A stretch of DNA of 64,000 bases from Lactarius indigo (GCA_025766275.1 JAFKAC010000002.1:3224001-3288000), one strand, 5' to 3'. Shown: positions 44,440 to 58,200, counted from the first letter of the stretch. Notes: generated from the sequence alone by a model not told the origin. Program-made: numbers and translations.

Positions 44440-47311
44440 ATGGCTCCGTCGGCACCTCAACAGTTCGTGTCAAAGTCTTCCGACGCCGTCAGGCGCAGGC
44501 TCTCCAGCATATCCAGCGCTACCAGACCAAACATTCCCGCCTTCAGTAGTCTTACCGTTCGCCCATTCCTCTTATTTTTCCCGCTAAAGCACTCAGGTCA
44601 TACGTAGCCTATGTGGGCTGGTATTGCGGGTTCCCTCCTCGCCAACAAAGCTGGCTTCGAAATTGCGATCTCTATCCACGACTCTGTCTATAACACCGAT
44701 TTCAGCTCTACGATCCTCCCTTACGACGCTGCACAATCGGATAAGCAGACAGAGATTATCGAGTCCCATATCATTTCTGCCCTCCGCAAGTTCTCTTCGG
44801 AGCATCTGTGCAAGTTCCTGGGTGCCGGTGTTACCCTCAGTCTCCTTCGGGAGGTTGGTTCCTTTCTAACACCGTCCTGCAATGGCCTTTCTAAAACCAC
44901 CTAGGCCCCCAATCTCTGTACTCGCCTATGGTTGGAGCTCGATATCGTCCCCATCGTGTTCAATATCAAACCTTATCACACGGACTCGGCCACTCGCACT
45001 AATATCAAGCACCGTATCGGGTCGGCCACTGGTTCGTTTGCGCCCTCGGGTGCCGAAACGCCTACCGTCTATGTCGATCACTCCGTCCTTGGACATACTG
45101 GACCAACTCTTACCCCTGGTGGTGTCCAGCAGAAACTGCCTATCCCTCGTACGATCGACGAGCAGGCGGACTCTGCCGCGCGCAAGGCTATTTTGCATTT
45201 TGGTCCTGGCAATAACCCACGTCTATCCATCGGCCCTCGCAACCAGGTTGCTGTTGACGCTGCTGGGAAGATTCACCTCATAGACGATCTCGACGCGTAC
45301 CGCAACTCGGTTGGTGAGGGTACCTGGAATGCTGTCGTTCAGCTCGCCGATGAGCTTCGCGAAAAAAAAGTAAAGATCGGCTTCTTCTCTTCCACACCCC
45401 AGGGCGGTGAGTCTATCCCCATTCTCACAAGAATTTGAGATTGAATCCTTCCATCTGCCCCTTCCCCATCTTCGCTTCCTTTTGTACGTCCCGTCTGCAG
45501 GTGGTGTTGCCCTCGTGAGTGTCTATACTTCGTTATCTGTCAGGATCATCTGCTAATGCAAATTCGATTTATCCGATTGAAGATGAGACACGCGCTTATT
45601 CGCTTCCTTACCCTTTTGGATGTCGACGCCGCCTGGTGAGTGCCTCGAGGACCCCGAATCAATTACCCCATAACTTGCTGGTGTACGAGTTTGGAATACA
45701 TTTCTCATGGCGTTGTTCCCCCCGCCCCTTTTTTCTCATCACATGTCCAGTCTCATGTGAATACGATAAACTGATTACCTTTACTTTTCTCATCGGCTCA
45801 GGTACGTTCCGAACCCGTCGCCCTCCGTGTTCCGCACGACAAAGAACAACCACAATATCTTGCAAGGGGTCGCTGCGCCCACTCTTCGCCTCACTCAGGA
45901 GCAAAGGGACAACTTTGACTCTTGGATTCTTAAGAACGGGCTACGCTGGACTGCTGAGGGTGGTCCGCTCGCGCCTGGTGGCGTCGATGTGGCATTCATT
46001 GGTGGGGATTATCTCTGTTTCTACCTGACATGACATTAATTCTATTTGCCTAGATGACCCACAGATGCCCGGTTTGATCCCACTTATCCGCAAAGTCCGG
46101 CCTGAGGTGCCCATTGTGTACCGTTCACACATCGAGATTCGCAGCGATCTCGTACATAAGGAAGGATCACCTCAAGAAGAAGTGTGGAAGTACCTTTGGA
46201 ACAACATCCAACATGCCGATCTGTTTATCAGTGCGTGTGGCTCATTTCTGTCACGTTCACTCCCTAGGTCAGGCTTACATCTATTACCTACGTAGGTCAC
46301 CCAGTAAATAAGTTTGTTCCGAGCGACGTCCCAGTTGAAAAGCTTTGCTTGCTTGGCGCTGCCACTGACTGGTGTGTCAATTGCTCGAGGCATCTACCAT
46401 TTACTAACGCATGGTCACTTAGGTTGGACGGCCTCAACAAGGATCTTGACTCTTGGGATTCCCAGTTTTATATGGGCGAGTTCCGCTCGCTGTGCGCCAA
46501 AGAAAAGATGACGGAACTAGCATGGCCCGCGCGGGATTACGTGGTTCAGGTTGCACGTTTCGACCCGTCCAAAGGAATTCCTAATGTCGTCGATTCGTAC
46601 GCTAAATTTCGCGAGCTATTGAAGACGAAAGGAAAGCTCGACGGGGACGATTTACCTCAATTGCTCATCTGCGGACATGGTGCTGTTGATGATCCTGATG
46701 CAAGCATCATCTACGATCAGGTCATCAAACTCATCCACTCAGAAGCATACAGGCACCTTGCCAAAGACATTATTGTCATGCGTATACCTCCGAGCGATCA
46801 ACGTATTCTTTTTTTTTTTCTTTCGATTTCGCGGGTCATCTCACCGACGCTCTTACCAGTGCTCAATGCGCTCATGGCCAACTCGAAGATCGCGCTACAA
46901 TTGTCCACACGTGAAGGCTTCGAAGTTAAAGTTTCTGAGGCTTTACACGCCGGGATACCTGTCATTGCCTCACGTACGGGTGGCATCCCGCTGCAGATTC
47001 AACATGGAAAGTCGGGCTATCTCTGCGATGTAGGCGATAACGATGCGGTTGCGGGCCACCTCTACGATCTCTACACGGACGAAAAACTCTACGAGGCCGT
47101 TTCTAGCTTCGCGCGTAAAAACGTGTCGGATGAAGTTGGCACGGTTGGTAACGCTGCCGCATGGCTCTATTTGGCGGTTATGTACTCTCGTGGAGAGAAG
47201 ATCAAGCCACATGGGCAATGGATCAACGATCTCTTGCGGAAGGAGACAGGCCAATTGTACAAGGAGGGTGAGCCCAGGCTGCCGCGTGGCGGGCTGGATG
47301 TTGTGGGGTGA
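44440..47311 (+). CDS. Retaining trehalose phosphorylase (GT4 family; ccg-9/trehalose synthase type)
   Basis: Predicted 738-residue enzyme interconverting trehalose plus phosphate with glucose and alpha-glucose 1-phosphate (EC 2.4.1.231), as described from Grifola and Pleurotus; the Neurospora relative is clock-controlled gene 9. Ten exons: 44440-44556, 44608-44853, 44905-45406, 45501-45514, 45583-45635, 45802-46001, 46054-46230, 46296-46371, 46423-46802, 46860-47311. Family landmarks are MWAGIAGS, FEIAISIHDSVYNTDF, ADSAARKAILHFGP, IGFFSSTPQGG, YRSHIEIRSDL and the GT4 C-terminal nucleotide-sugar/phosphate region ([31 protein letters not shown]). The conserved LFISHPVNKF is rebuilt only by splicing the intron 46231-46295. 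It is probably cytosolic, since no signal peptide is seen. The fourth exon is only 14 nt. Trehalose is a major mushroom reserve and stress sugar. Confidence 0.95.
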
Positions 47312-47514
47312 AGGGTATGTGTGTGGTGTCTTACCTACCCTGGCGTGTATTAGAACATCGAAGTTTGGCGTCAGCGCTGTATGCAATGATAGAACTGTAC
47401 CTCGAATTCACTCGATTTGGGGGGATTCCTCGAAATGGAAATACTTTCCTGCGCTTCAATTCTGCTATCGCGTTGTCTAAATTTGCATCGCATATCGTCG
47501 GTCCGCCCACTGGC

Positions 47515-50500
47515 ATGTCCACGATTCTTCCTCTTTTCTGGGACCTCTCTTCTTCCGATAAGAAGAAACGTCTTGACACATCTGCCAAGCTTGTCGCTAC
47601 TCTACAAAAGCTTCAGGCAACTTTTGCGAATGAGTCAGCTGAGCTAGACGAGTCCAGTGGGGAGAGCTTTGCTGTCGATGGGACCCCACGGGATTACTCT
47701 GCAGAAGACGTAGTAGAGCACAACATCACGCTTGACGTGTTGAATTCCCCCGATGTCGCCTATTCGATCCGTAGGCTATTGCGTGGACTCGCGAGCCCAA
47801 GGGAAAGCAGTCGTCTTGGGTTCGCTGTCGCCTTGACAGAGGTACGCACAACATTACGTTCACATTAACGAAGTGCGATTAAACTGCCACGAGCTTCTTT
47901 CCCGTGTCTCGACTGTTTCCTGTGCCCAAATCCTTGCACTCGTCCTCGACGCGTCCCGCACAACGGGCAATCAAACCGGCCAAGAAGAACGCGATTTGCT
48001 CTTTGCGCGCCTGTTCGGCCTCGCCTCAATCGTTCATTCCGGTCTGCTCATTCGCACACATCCTTCACTCCCTCAATCCCACTCAGCACCGAGCACACCC
48101 GAGAGCTGCGAAGCTGTTCTCAATGCGCTGTGCACACTTGCCTGTGCTAAATCGTGGCTTGCCGAGGCGGCGTATTGGGTAGTCGGGAGTGCGTTGGTCC
48201 TTCTTGCGGCAGCTCGTGACGAAGACGTACCCTGGCGTGAAAAAGTAGTTCTTGCGCTGTTGGAGGAGGAGTTTGGTGAGGCTTCCTCTGTCGAAGAGAG
48301 AGCTGCAAAGAGCGGAGTCGTGTGGACCCCGGAGAAGATTGCACTTGCGTTGCGCGCCCAGAGGCTGTGGCCCGAACGCGAGCATGAGTGGCGCTGGATC
48401 TGGGCACCAACGTTCAAGCGTGGGAACATATTTCATCGAGCTAATCTTGTGACGCTTGCAAGGATACTCAGAGTGAGTGAACCAATACTTTTTATTGTCC
48501 CTGTACCTCGGTAGATGAATACTATCTAGGAAACTGGATTCGAAGGCGAAGGTGATAATACTGTGGTAAGGATTCCTGGCAGGGAGTGGAGACCTCAGGT
48601 CCATCACATCTGGGACGAGTTATTGGACCAGATATTACCTTTAGAAAGCAGTGGGTACAGTCCGAAGGGCTCCTTCCCCGAGTTCTTTCGCATCGTTGTC
48701 GATGGTAAGTCGCCTCGACGAAGAACAATCAGTCATTTTTCAACTACCTCGTCTCAGAGTCTCTCTTTTCCGTGTCTGCGTCCAATGAGCGAAAGTACTG
48801 GGGTTTTGCGATCTTTAAGAAAGCGCTACCACGCGTCAAGGCTACAGACTTGCCAATGTTGTTCACGAAGAATTTTATGCGGACTTGGATCAATCATCTA
48901 TCGCATCCAGACCGATACCTGCATTCATTTGCTAAACAAATTGCGAGCCCTATCATTGCATCAGCTATGTTAGTGCATTCTGACCGATAATTCCCGCAGG
49001 CGACGGACATCCATTCTATTGTTCAAAAGGATCCATCACTCGGGTTTGCTTTCGTTTTACAACTGACGGGCATACATGGAAACCAACAATTCGACAAGCT
49101 GACGAGAACCAAGACTGTGGAGTCAATTCTGGCGATGACGAACACGGAGGGTATTAATGACTACATTACCCACATACTTGGGCAGATGGACGGAACCTCT
49201 AGCTTTGCAAAGTATGGATTCTGACCATTCTGAATGACGTTGACAACTCACTGAGAGCTAGGTCTGAAGTTGAGCCGATTAATGCACATCGCTCGTGGAT
49301 AGTCGATCAATTCGCGGCCCTCATTCGCAACGGAGCAATACCTAAAGATGATGGCTGGGTACAGCAGATCCTGGATTGGCTTGCCGTTCATGGGATTTTC
49401 GTTATAAAGAGATCTCTGAACAATCCAATCTGTACTGTACGTTCGCCCCCCATTGTAAGAGGCTGGCTACGTCAACTAAATGCACAGGTCCACAAGGTGC
49501 CTTCGCCCCCATTTACAGACGATTTACGACGTCAATGTCGCGAGCGTCTGCTTAGCTGTTTGGCGGACCTTACTCGGCTGTCGAACGTTACCCAAACGGC
49601 CGTCAGAGCGCAGAGGATGATGGGCGTGACCTCGGATGGTGAACCCTGGATCTCGAGGGTGCTGCAAACAATTCGTCGGCTGGAGCAAGCCCCCAAACAC
49701 GTGGAACTACTTTCGGGCTTTGATTCCGAAGATCGAGGGATACTAGAACGTGCCTGTAATTTAGTTACCAATTTAAAGAAGGCATGTCTGAGATCTGTGT
49801 TTTCTATTTCAGCTTCCTCTCATGATGTGTTCTGCGTAGATCTCAAGTGATAGAAGTGAAGACGTACAAGGTGTCGAACTGCTCTTGCAATCCTCGATCC
49901 TTCAGTGTTACCTCGAGAATAACACCGACGAGAGAGACATGGGATCACTTGAGGTGATATCCACGGTCAAGTTACCAAAATCCTTTGCTGACACTACGGG
50001 CTAGTCCTGCATCGATGGAGCGTCTCGCTTATTCCCTTCATCGGACCCATTGCCAATTGTCTCCAAGCTCTTTGAGGACGATGAACGCATTATTGAGCCC
50101 ATCGATGTTCTTGTTGACGTGATCGTAGGGTTTTTAGAGAAGGGGACTGCGTACATGCGTGCTACGGGAAATCAGAGCTTCTCCTTACTCAGCGGTGCCG
50201 TCAAGGACAGCACCATCAACCTAATTCTTTCCGTGCGTGACCGTGCCCCGGAGCTTTCCAGTGTCATTAATTTGGTTCACAGCAACTGGAACATCGGGAC
50301 CCTTTGGACCTTGTAGTTGATTCTGATGGAGATTCGTTCGTTGTTGAGGACGACTCTTCGGAGACTGGCCATGATAACGACAGCAAGTCGCCGTCTGCAG
50401 ATGAACATAATGAAACCCTCGGGGGGGATGAGACGAGAAATGAAGGTTTGGAGAAGACCACAGAAGATTTCCTGAAAAACTTCGACTCTGCAGTTGACTC

Positions 50501-51762
50501 CTCCGACGAAAGATCTGAAACTGATCTCGATGACGACCAGATGATGGCAGTAGATGATCAGCTTGCCCAGTTGTTCAAAGATCGGATAAGAGGGAAGAAA
50601 AGCAAAGGTTCTCAAACTCATCCTACCCTCGTTTCCTATGTTAACCACTATCTCAGAGGGGGCACAAAGAGAGGCCACACACTTCAAGAATCGTATCCTT
50701 GATCTTTTAAGCATCCTCGTTAAGAAGCAGCCCAAGAGCGCGCATATTATGCGAATCCTCATCCCACTTCTTACTCTTGCATTCTCCGACGAGAAGCAGC
50801 TCTCCGAAAAAGCCATTGGACTCTTAAGATCGCGGATCGATAAGCTCAAGGTGGTTCCTTCGACTATCGACGTCGACAAAGCTTCGGATATACTGAACGA
50901 CCTTCATGTCCGCGCGCGCAAGGTGCATTCAAGTGACGCTCTCGCTGCAATCAGCTTCTGTAGTCTCTATGTGTCCAAAGCTCTGCTCCATGTCGGCGCC
51001 GACATAACCGTGCGGACAGCGTACACCTTGTCGCTGGTGGACTTCACCGAGCGCAAAGCCTCTGACCTTAACACGGATTTCTTTTCCAACTTTATCAAGC
51101 GGTACCCCCGCACTGCATGGGACATGCGTGAAGTGCTACTCGCCGCACCTGCGAAAGCCGTCAATGCTTACCGACGAGGCCAGGCTTACATACTCCTGCA
51201 AGCGCTCCTGGTTTGCCTACCACCTATGGTAAGTGCTGTGCCTCGCATCGTCGTCCTGTGCCTCGCTTGTCGTTAACGGAGATATTATTAGCCGGAAGAT
51301 GAACTAGATAATTTGGTCGTCTTCATGGAGCAACTGCAGCGCTCGGTGCACAGTTTTTTATCTTCCACCTACGATGCAGACACCACGTCTACGCAGAACT
51401 TCAAAGAGGCGTTGAAGTTGATCCTTGTCGGTATACGGACAACAAAGCGTCTAGTGACCGAACGTGCGAGTTCGGTACGGATTTGGGAGCCCACGATCTG
51501 GGGGGAGTTATGTGACTGCCTCAAACAGTCTGCGTCGCTTGTCGAACTCTTGAGGCAGATTGTGAAAAGTATACAGGCCCAACAGTCATCACCAAACATC
51601 GACGTTGGCGAACGCGTAGGGCGAAAGAGGGATAAGGCCACTGCGGGGCGCAAACGAAAGGCTGACAATTCCATAGCCACCGGCACTGGCGAGAAAAAGG
51701 ACGAAGCAGATCCCACCTCCAAGAAAAGGCGCAAAAAAAGGACACGTCAGACCGAAGCATAG
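47515..51762 (+). CDS. POL5: Pol5/MYBBP1A-family nucleolar protein ('DNA polymerase phi')
   Basis: Predicted 1223 residues, twelve exons: 47515-47841, 47894-48472, 48530-48704, 48758-48942, 49000-49211, 49262-49436, 49488-49796, 49840-49953, 50005-50232, 50283-50607, 50657-51228, 51292-51762. The start MSTILPLFWDLSSSDKKKRL and the segment SIRRLLRGLASPRESSRLGFAVALTE are typical of the family. The body is mostly helical HEAT-like sequence. An Asp/Glu/Ser-rich tract lies at about residues 775-860 and a Lys/Arg-rich tail (SKKRRKKRTRQ) at the end, as in yeast Pol5. Despite its name the family works in rRNA transcription and ribosome assembly in the nucleolus, not replication. Upstream in-frame codons exist, but the ATG at 47,515 matches the usual N-terminus. 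One intron (48,943-48,999) appears to be GC-AG. Confidence 0.88.
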
Positions 51763-52702
51763 CATCTGCGTAGTTCGATATTCCCATATACGTTTATCCT
51801 CGACTAGTTGAGGGTGTCTCTTCACATAGAAGACACGGTCGCGCAATGTCGCGTCTGCAATCATCGCGTCACCTAGCATAACTAAGTGTTACTAAGTGTT
51901 CACTGACGCAAACGCGCTCACATCGCACCGAAAACTGGGCGCATGGAAATAGATGAAAACTAGACCCTTTCCAACTTTTAAACGTCCATGAAATGTCCGT
52001 GATGTGACTATTGTTAAAATGATGATGGTGTGCGCTGAGGTGTCAAACCCCTGCGGTGTAATAAATAAAAATGAAGAGTGTCAAGGAGTAAGAAGAGATA
52101 TGAAGGTTCCAAAGTAGGACAGCAGGGCTGGATGAAGGAGAAGCAAAGAACTGAGATGCCAAAGCAAATATTACGACCGCCGCCCAATCCGCGTGAAGAC
52201 AAGTGGATGTAAAAAAAACCAATAAGTTCTGCACACTGTTGCACTATTGGATAGCGAAAGATGATTGGAACATTTTTAGATATACTTTGAGCCCGCATGG
52301 AGAGCAAAGATGAGTCGTGGTGTGATATATGAAGACAGATAGCCGTAAGTCCGCGCGTGAGCCTGCATCTATGAACTGGGGTAGTACACTTGGCCGGTAA
52401 TCGATATATGATTGGCAGTGCGGGGTTGGCTTGATGAATGATGATGCATAGTGGATGCGACAACGATAGAGATGGGGTTAATGGGGTTTAGCGAGCTTGA
52501 GCGTGCCAGTCTGTGTGGCGCAGAAAACTAGACAAGGAGGAAAGTGAGTAAGGGGGAAACACTAGCGTGTTGGCATGCGAGTTCGGAAGTCAAGAGGTCT
52601 TGCAGAATCGAAATATTATGAGGCAGGAGACTGAAAACAGCCGGAGTGACATTTAAACACAAGGAAAGTGTTGGCGGCAGCAATTTGTCAACCTGGCGCA
52701 GT
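51763..52702. other. Convergent intergenic region (3' ends of POL5 and CDC25)
   Basis: About 940 bp holding the two 3' UTRs. Minus-strand ORFs here are short and unsupported. No RNA gene or repeat was recognised. Confidence 0.5.
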
Positions 52703-54993
52703 TCAGCGGGCGGATTCGAACCTGGATGGCCCATACGTCTCTGCGCGCATCAACGGACCTCTGGTCCCACCTAGGCCGAGCTTCTTGGCCTTAATTCCAG
52801 GGTTCTTCGACGGCGGTGGACATGGACTATCACCTATGTCTGTCTCCTCGTCCTCGCTCGGCAAGATATAGGGATCCTCGGGAACTGCTCTGAGTCCGTT
52901 ATCATTGATCTCACGGTGGGAATGAGCCACACTCGTAGCGGCAAACAACGGTTGGACGGCCCCAGGATTGCGCTTCGACGCTTTGAGTGCGGTAATGCCC
53001 ATCGCGTCCCCATATGCGTACGACTTGGTTCGCCCAAACTTTGCCTTGCGAAACTGATCGAGGTCTTCTTTACGAGAGGCGGCGTGATACGGATCGTCCA
53101 TGCGGACATATCCCGACGGTTCACAACGGGCACCACTTTCCTTGAAGTACTGGCAGTATCCTCCTTCGAGAATATACACTTCTGGGAAGTGTACACGCGG
53201 ATAGTTGTGATTATTAACGGCGCGATCCTTGGAGCGCAAGTGCTTCGCACTGAGGTTAAAGCAGAAAATTAGTAAAGGAATCGAGGCGTCGGATGTAGAG
53301 CTTACAAGGTTGGGGCGCGCTTGGCACTGAATTCACAGTGGAAAATCAAGATAGGCTTCGGTCCACCTTCACCACTCACGCTTGGAACCGGCTTGTTCGC
53401 GGTTGCACCAAGAAAATACTCCTCTAGTTGCGTCGTTGTATTGATATTCATTGCCCCGGGGACATGGCCGCCGTTATACTCGTAATCAAATCGACAGTCG
53501 ATGACCTGGTATGAGGCAATTCGGGACTTGAAGGCTCCGTCCAGGACATCATTGAGCTGCATGTTTAGAGTTGTCGACGGCTATTTCAACGAGAATGTGA
53601 CTTCTTACAGTCTTGCAATTGATCCGCATCAACCCATCCTCTCGAACTCTGTGGCACGGAAGTATTTTCCCGAACGCTTCATTGTCACCAAATCCACCTA
53701 AGCCAACACCCCATTGTGGTACCATCCGCGCACGTGGACTTTCCTGATCTCGTACGACCATAGCTGTGGCCCCGGTAAGCGAGCGGAAGTCATCCGTACC
53801 ATCCCGGCGGCGGATGGTCCTAACTTTGTGCCGTTGTGCATAGGCCAGCGCAGGGGAGCATTCTTCATTGCGCTCAGACGGTGACTCTCCGGAAGGACGG
53901 GCGCCGAGCCGGTGCTCTGGCAACATCGCAGAGAAAGCACGGCGCGGAGGAGGTAAGGCCGTGCTGTGTTCTTGCATGACCGACATACGTTCTTCGTCTT
54001 GCAAGGAGCCACGTGGTGGGGGTGGAGCAAGCTGTGCTACGTCGGATGGTGGTACCAGCGCAGACATGATCGGCTTCCTGAGGTGCCTAGCGCTATCATG
54101 AGATGGTATTCCAAGACCACTGAGCATGGGCTTTTTCGAGAGGTTTGCAATACGCTCCAACTTGAGAACACTCGGGGAAGAATCCACGGCAGGCGACGAG
54201 CTACCGAAAACGCTGACCGTTCCCGCACGGCGTCGGCCATGCGCTGGCTCTGGTGTCCCTTCAGGGGAAGCAGACCGACGCTTTTTGGACTCGTAAAGGT
54301 CATCGCGGGCACAGCCAGGAGAGGATGGGTCATAAAAAATTTTTTGGAAATTTGGCACTCCAGGAGCAGCGGTAAAGGGGGCTGAAGGCGAGGAGTCGGG
54401 TTTCGGAGGAAAGGTAAGGGCTTCTGTGAAGGAAGTGTCCACATCCATGGCATCGGGCGAGGAAGGGGCATGTTCGTGCTACGTAAGCACCAAGTTAAAC
54501 ATGACGAGTAAGAACTTGGGGATGACTATATATAAGCTACACATACCACATCCGACGAATTACGAGCACTTTGAAGTTGCGCAGATTCCAATTTATGTTC
54601 CAATTGCAACGAAAGACCGATGGACTGAGTATGCCGAGCATGGGCGGCTGGTGGTTCAGGCGACGATGCTATGTAAGGATTAAGGGGGGACTCGTTACTG
54701 AGGTCACGCCCAAACAGCCTAGCAAAACTCGTAGATGCGTGGGGATGTCCTGTCTTCTCGAATTGACGAGTAAAGCGGGAAGGCTCGGGAGAAATATCCA
54801 TAGGAACGACATCGCTTTTAGCCATATCCTCGAGATGCTTGGTTGAGCCAGGCAGAGATTGAATCGATACGGTTGACGCAAAAGAGAGTTCGAGGCCAGA
54901 TGGTGAGGGGTTCTCCACGCGGGTGCGCTGCTGGTCTGGAGCACGTAAATACGAATGTAGGTTGGCCGGAGGAGGATTGAAGAAGGCTTGCAT
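52703..54993 (-). CDS. CDC25: CDC25-type M-phase inducer tyrosine phosphatase
   Basis: Predicted 704 residues, four exons: 54547-54993, 53609-54478, 53306-53556, 52703-53249. A long Ser/Pro-rich N-terminal regulatory region with many SP sites (SPSGLE, DISPEPS, SSPEPP, SASPEGTPEP) fits a target of cell-cycle kinases. The catalytic rhodanese-like domain follows: QVIDCRFDYEYNGGHVPGA and the signature HCEFSAKRAP, whose Cys and Arg form the C-x5-R active-site loop. The splice at 53,306/53,249 restores RAPTFAKHLRSKDR. Then come FPEVYILEGGYCQYF and CEPSGYVRM, diagnostic of Cdc25. The enzyme removes inhibitory phosphates from Cdk1 to trigger mitosis. It lies 227 bp downstream of MSH3 on the same strand. 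Confidence 0.93.
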
Positions 54994-55220
54994 GTCGTCG
55001 GTCGGGAATTACGGGAGGTGCTTTCACCCACTTTATACTTTCTTTGCTCTTAGTTGACTTTCTATCACGTGACCGCGTCTTCCCTAAGGCTTTTATATAA
55101 TTGTTTTCCTCCCAGGAGTGTGGATTTGAATGTGGCGCTAACGCTCGGTTTGACACTAATTACGCATGGAAGGACAATAAACAAGAATAACTAGATGCGA
55201 GTACGAAACCCATGTCACCA

Positions 55221-58200
55221 TCAGTCGGAAGTGCCACTCCGTAATTGCTCCATCGCAGCCACACCATCGACGGAAGAAACACCAGAGCAAACGCTCAGTA
55301 GTTTCATCGCCCTCCGAACCCTCGTCGTCCACGTCAACCCGAGAAAGACGACGATGACTGTGGAGACGCTTACCTGCTCCGTTTAGTCTTCTCTTCAACT
55401 AAGACACGCATCTTGTCCGCGTGCTGCGAGGCAGTCTCCAGCACGTCCTCCGCAACTCCAGCAAGCCGTGCGCACTCGATCCCAAATGACTCGCTGGCAA
55501 GCCCCTTGGTGAGACGATACAAAAAAGTAATCTCTCGTATGCCACTGATACGCATATCCTCAGTGAAGCCCATGTGAAGGTTCTGAACGTCATTAGGGAA
55601 CTGTCGTGCTAGATCGGCCCCGACAAGTGGGTAATGAGTGATAAACAACGTCTTGCAGCGCTTCGTTTGTGTGAGGTAGTGGAGAACAGCATGAGCAATT
55701 GACATCTGGGTTGGAGTGTCAGTGCTTGAGACTTTCCGTCTTGCTAGACACAACTAGGACATACGCCATCGAAGGTTGATGTACCTCGACCGAGCTCATC
55801 AAGGATCACCAAGCTCTTGCTCGTGGCATTCACTAGGATGTCGCTTGTCTCTGACATTTCCACCATAAACGTCGAACGCCCCCGCGCAAGTTCATCCGAT
55901 GCTACCGGAAGCGAATATAGTAAACCTTTCTCAGCGAATAAGGTGCAATTCAGGTACTTACCACCCATGCGGGTCAAGACACCATCCAACATGCTCAACC
56001 TCACTGAGGATGCAGGTACATATGATCCGATCTGCGCCATAATCGCGATGAGCGCGATCATGCGCACAGCAGAGCTCTTTCCGCCCATATTCGGACCTGT
56101 GATAATCTTGCTACGTGGCTCGTTGTCTCCGAGAGCGATGCTATTCGGAACAAACGGATCGGCGCGTACCGCCTCAACCATCGGGTGCCGCCCATCGACG
56201 ATCTCGAGCACGTCTTCCTCGGTGGCAAACTGCGGCTTGACATAGTCGTTGCGCAAAGCGACGAGGGCAAGGCTAAGCAAGCAGTCGATAGTTGCGAGCT
56301 TATTCACAGCGTCACGTAATGTTGCGTATTGATCCCGCGCAATGTCTTCAAGGAAGGAGAGGAAGGCTTTGTTGGCGGCTGCGTCCCGCATTTCTCGGAA
56401 TTGTTCGCGCAGCGCAAGCTTTTCTTTCACCGTAGGCGTATAATACCTACGCACCTTCTTTGTGCTGTGTAAAATGAGCGGACGACCGCACTGAAACGAC
56501 GAGGGATTCACCTGCTTTGCATGTACCATGTGTATGGAATTTTACTCAGGTCCTCAGCGCGGCTGACCTCTACTAAGAACTATGCACTCGGTCAGAAAGG
56601 AGCTTCATGCCTACATGAGTTCCTACCTCATCACCTGAGACTGTTACCCACTGAAGCCCTGGCTTCTTTAACTGTCCCCTAACTGGGATCGGTTAAATTT
56701 TAATCTCAAACCTTCGAAACCTCAACGCACTTATTTTGAGCTGGTCGTCGAGTTCCTTCTCGACTAAGATTATAGCCTTCATAAATCAGCAACCAATTTT
56801 TTGGCGTGAATAACCCTACTAGCACTCACTCCGTCCGCATCCGCAATTTCTGGGTATCGCTCAGGATCGACCCACATGTCAGCCGTATTCCCAGCTGCCG
56901 CTTTTTTCAATACCACAGCATTTACGAGTTGTTGGACCGGCCCTCGCAGTAGGGGAAGCGCATAGAAGATCCCGTTGAGGAGAGCCGACTTAAACCCTAC
57001 CGCAGTAGGAGATTCAAAGTTTGGGAAAGCCGTAGCGATTTTGTTAAAGGCTGGGAGTAGAACAGCCAGCTCTTTAGGGGTGCACTGGGAACCTCTATCT
57101 GAGCATTGTCGCTAGCACAGGACGACGCACTTACTTTTCCATATTGGATCCGACATAAACCTTTGGCTAAATCCGGTAAACCTCTCAAAATTGGGCGTAA
57201 AGTGTGTAAATGTTGAGATGTAGTCGATATGATTTCTTCGACAGCGTCTATTCGCTCTTGCAATACTCTGCACTGTCATGAGCACGAGGGAGAGCTAAAA
57301 GTGATGAACTAACTTCACATCCACAAGAGGCTTTCCAACCCATGAATGCAGTAGTCTAGAGCCAAACTTTGTGGCAGTTTTATCCAAGATCCAAATCAAA
57401 GATCCTTTGTTCGTGAAGTCCGTTTCATTTTGATAGATCTCTCTGTTATGTGTTTTTAAGTTTCCGTCGCCTTTACAGCGAGCGCAGACGTACAGATTCG
57501 TGAGGGTGTTACCATTAAGAAGCATGTGCGCTCTGTTCGTGAACTTGGAAAAGAAGTTCGCAGCAAGGAGCGCGTCGGCAACGTGAAAGGCTGACAAATA
57601 TTCAATGCTCTGCGCCAAAGCAATGATGACTTGTTTTGGAAAATCAGCCACTTCAGCCATCGGTTTGCCTGTGTCGCATCAGCACACCGAAGTCCGTGGA
57701 TGGACTACGGTACAAACCCGAAGCAAGATTGGTCGGTACCCTTCCAGAAATAGAACTAGTCTTCCGCGTGTAGAATTGGGCAACAAAGTCGAACGCGTCG
57801 GTATACGGCATCTGGTTCTTGTATCTTTCTATTCGAATTCTGCGTTCTGACGTGGGGCTCCTGTTGTCAAGAGGTTCGATAACTTAACCACTTACAGCAG
57901 GAAAGCTGAGAATACGCACCCAGCGAAGTGCTTGAGCATACGCTCACTAGGCATTGTCAGGCCCTGCTCGGCTAGTAATAGCTCGGCAGGTTTACAATGT
58001 ACCATTCTTGTCTGGCATGAAGGTATGAGCAAGGACAAATTGAAAGCCAGACGATGGCAAACTGACTTCGAGCTCAGTGCGCATATGGCCATCTAAAGGC
58101 AACCTCGGTAGAAGTAGGAGACGCACTCGATAAGAACTTACCCTCGAACTCATCCCATACGACGTCACCTGTGCCAGGGCAGATGACGATCATACCGACA

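Noticed and set aside
47515..51762. Calling the POL5 gene a replicative B-family DNA polymerase
   Set aside because: No DTD/KKRY-type polymerase motifs are visible. The helical repeats, acid tract and basic tail fit the nucleolar MYBBP1A/Pol5 family.
52703..52740. A tRNA B-box-like word (GGTTCGAATCC on the minus strand)
   Set aside because: It is the last coding part of CDC25. There is no matching A box or cloverleaf in the preceding 70 bases.
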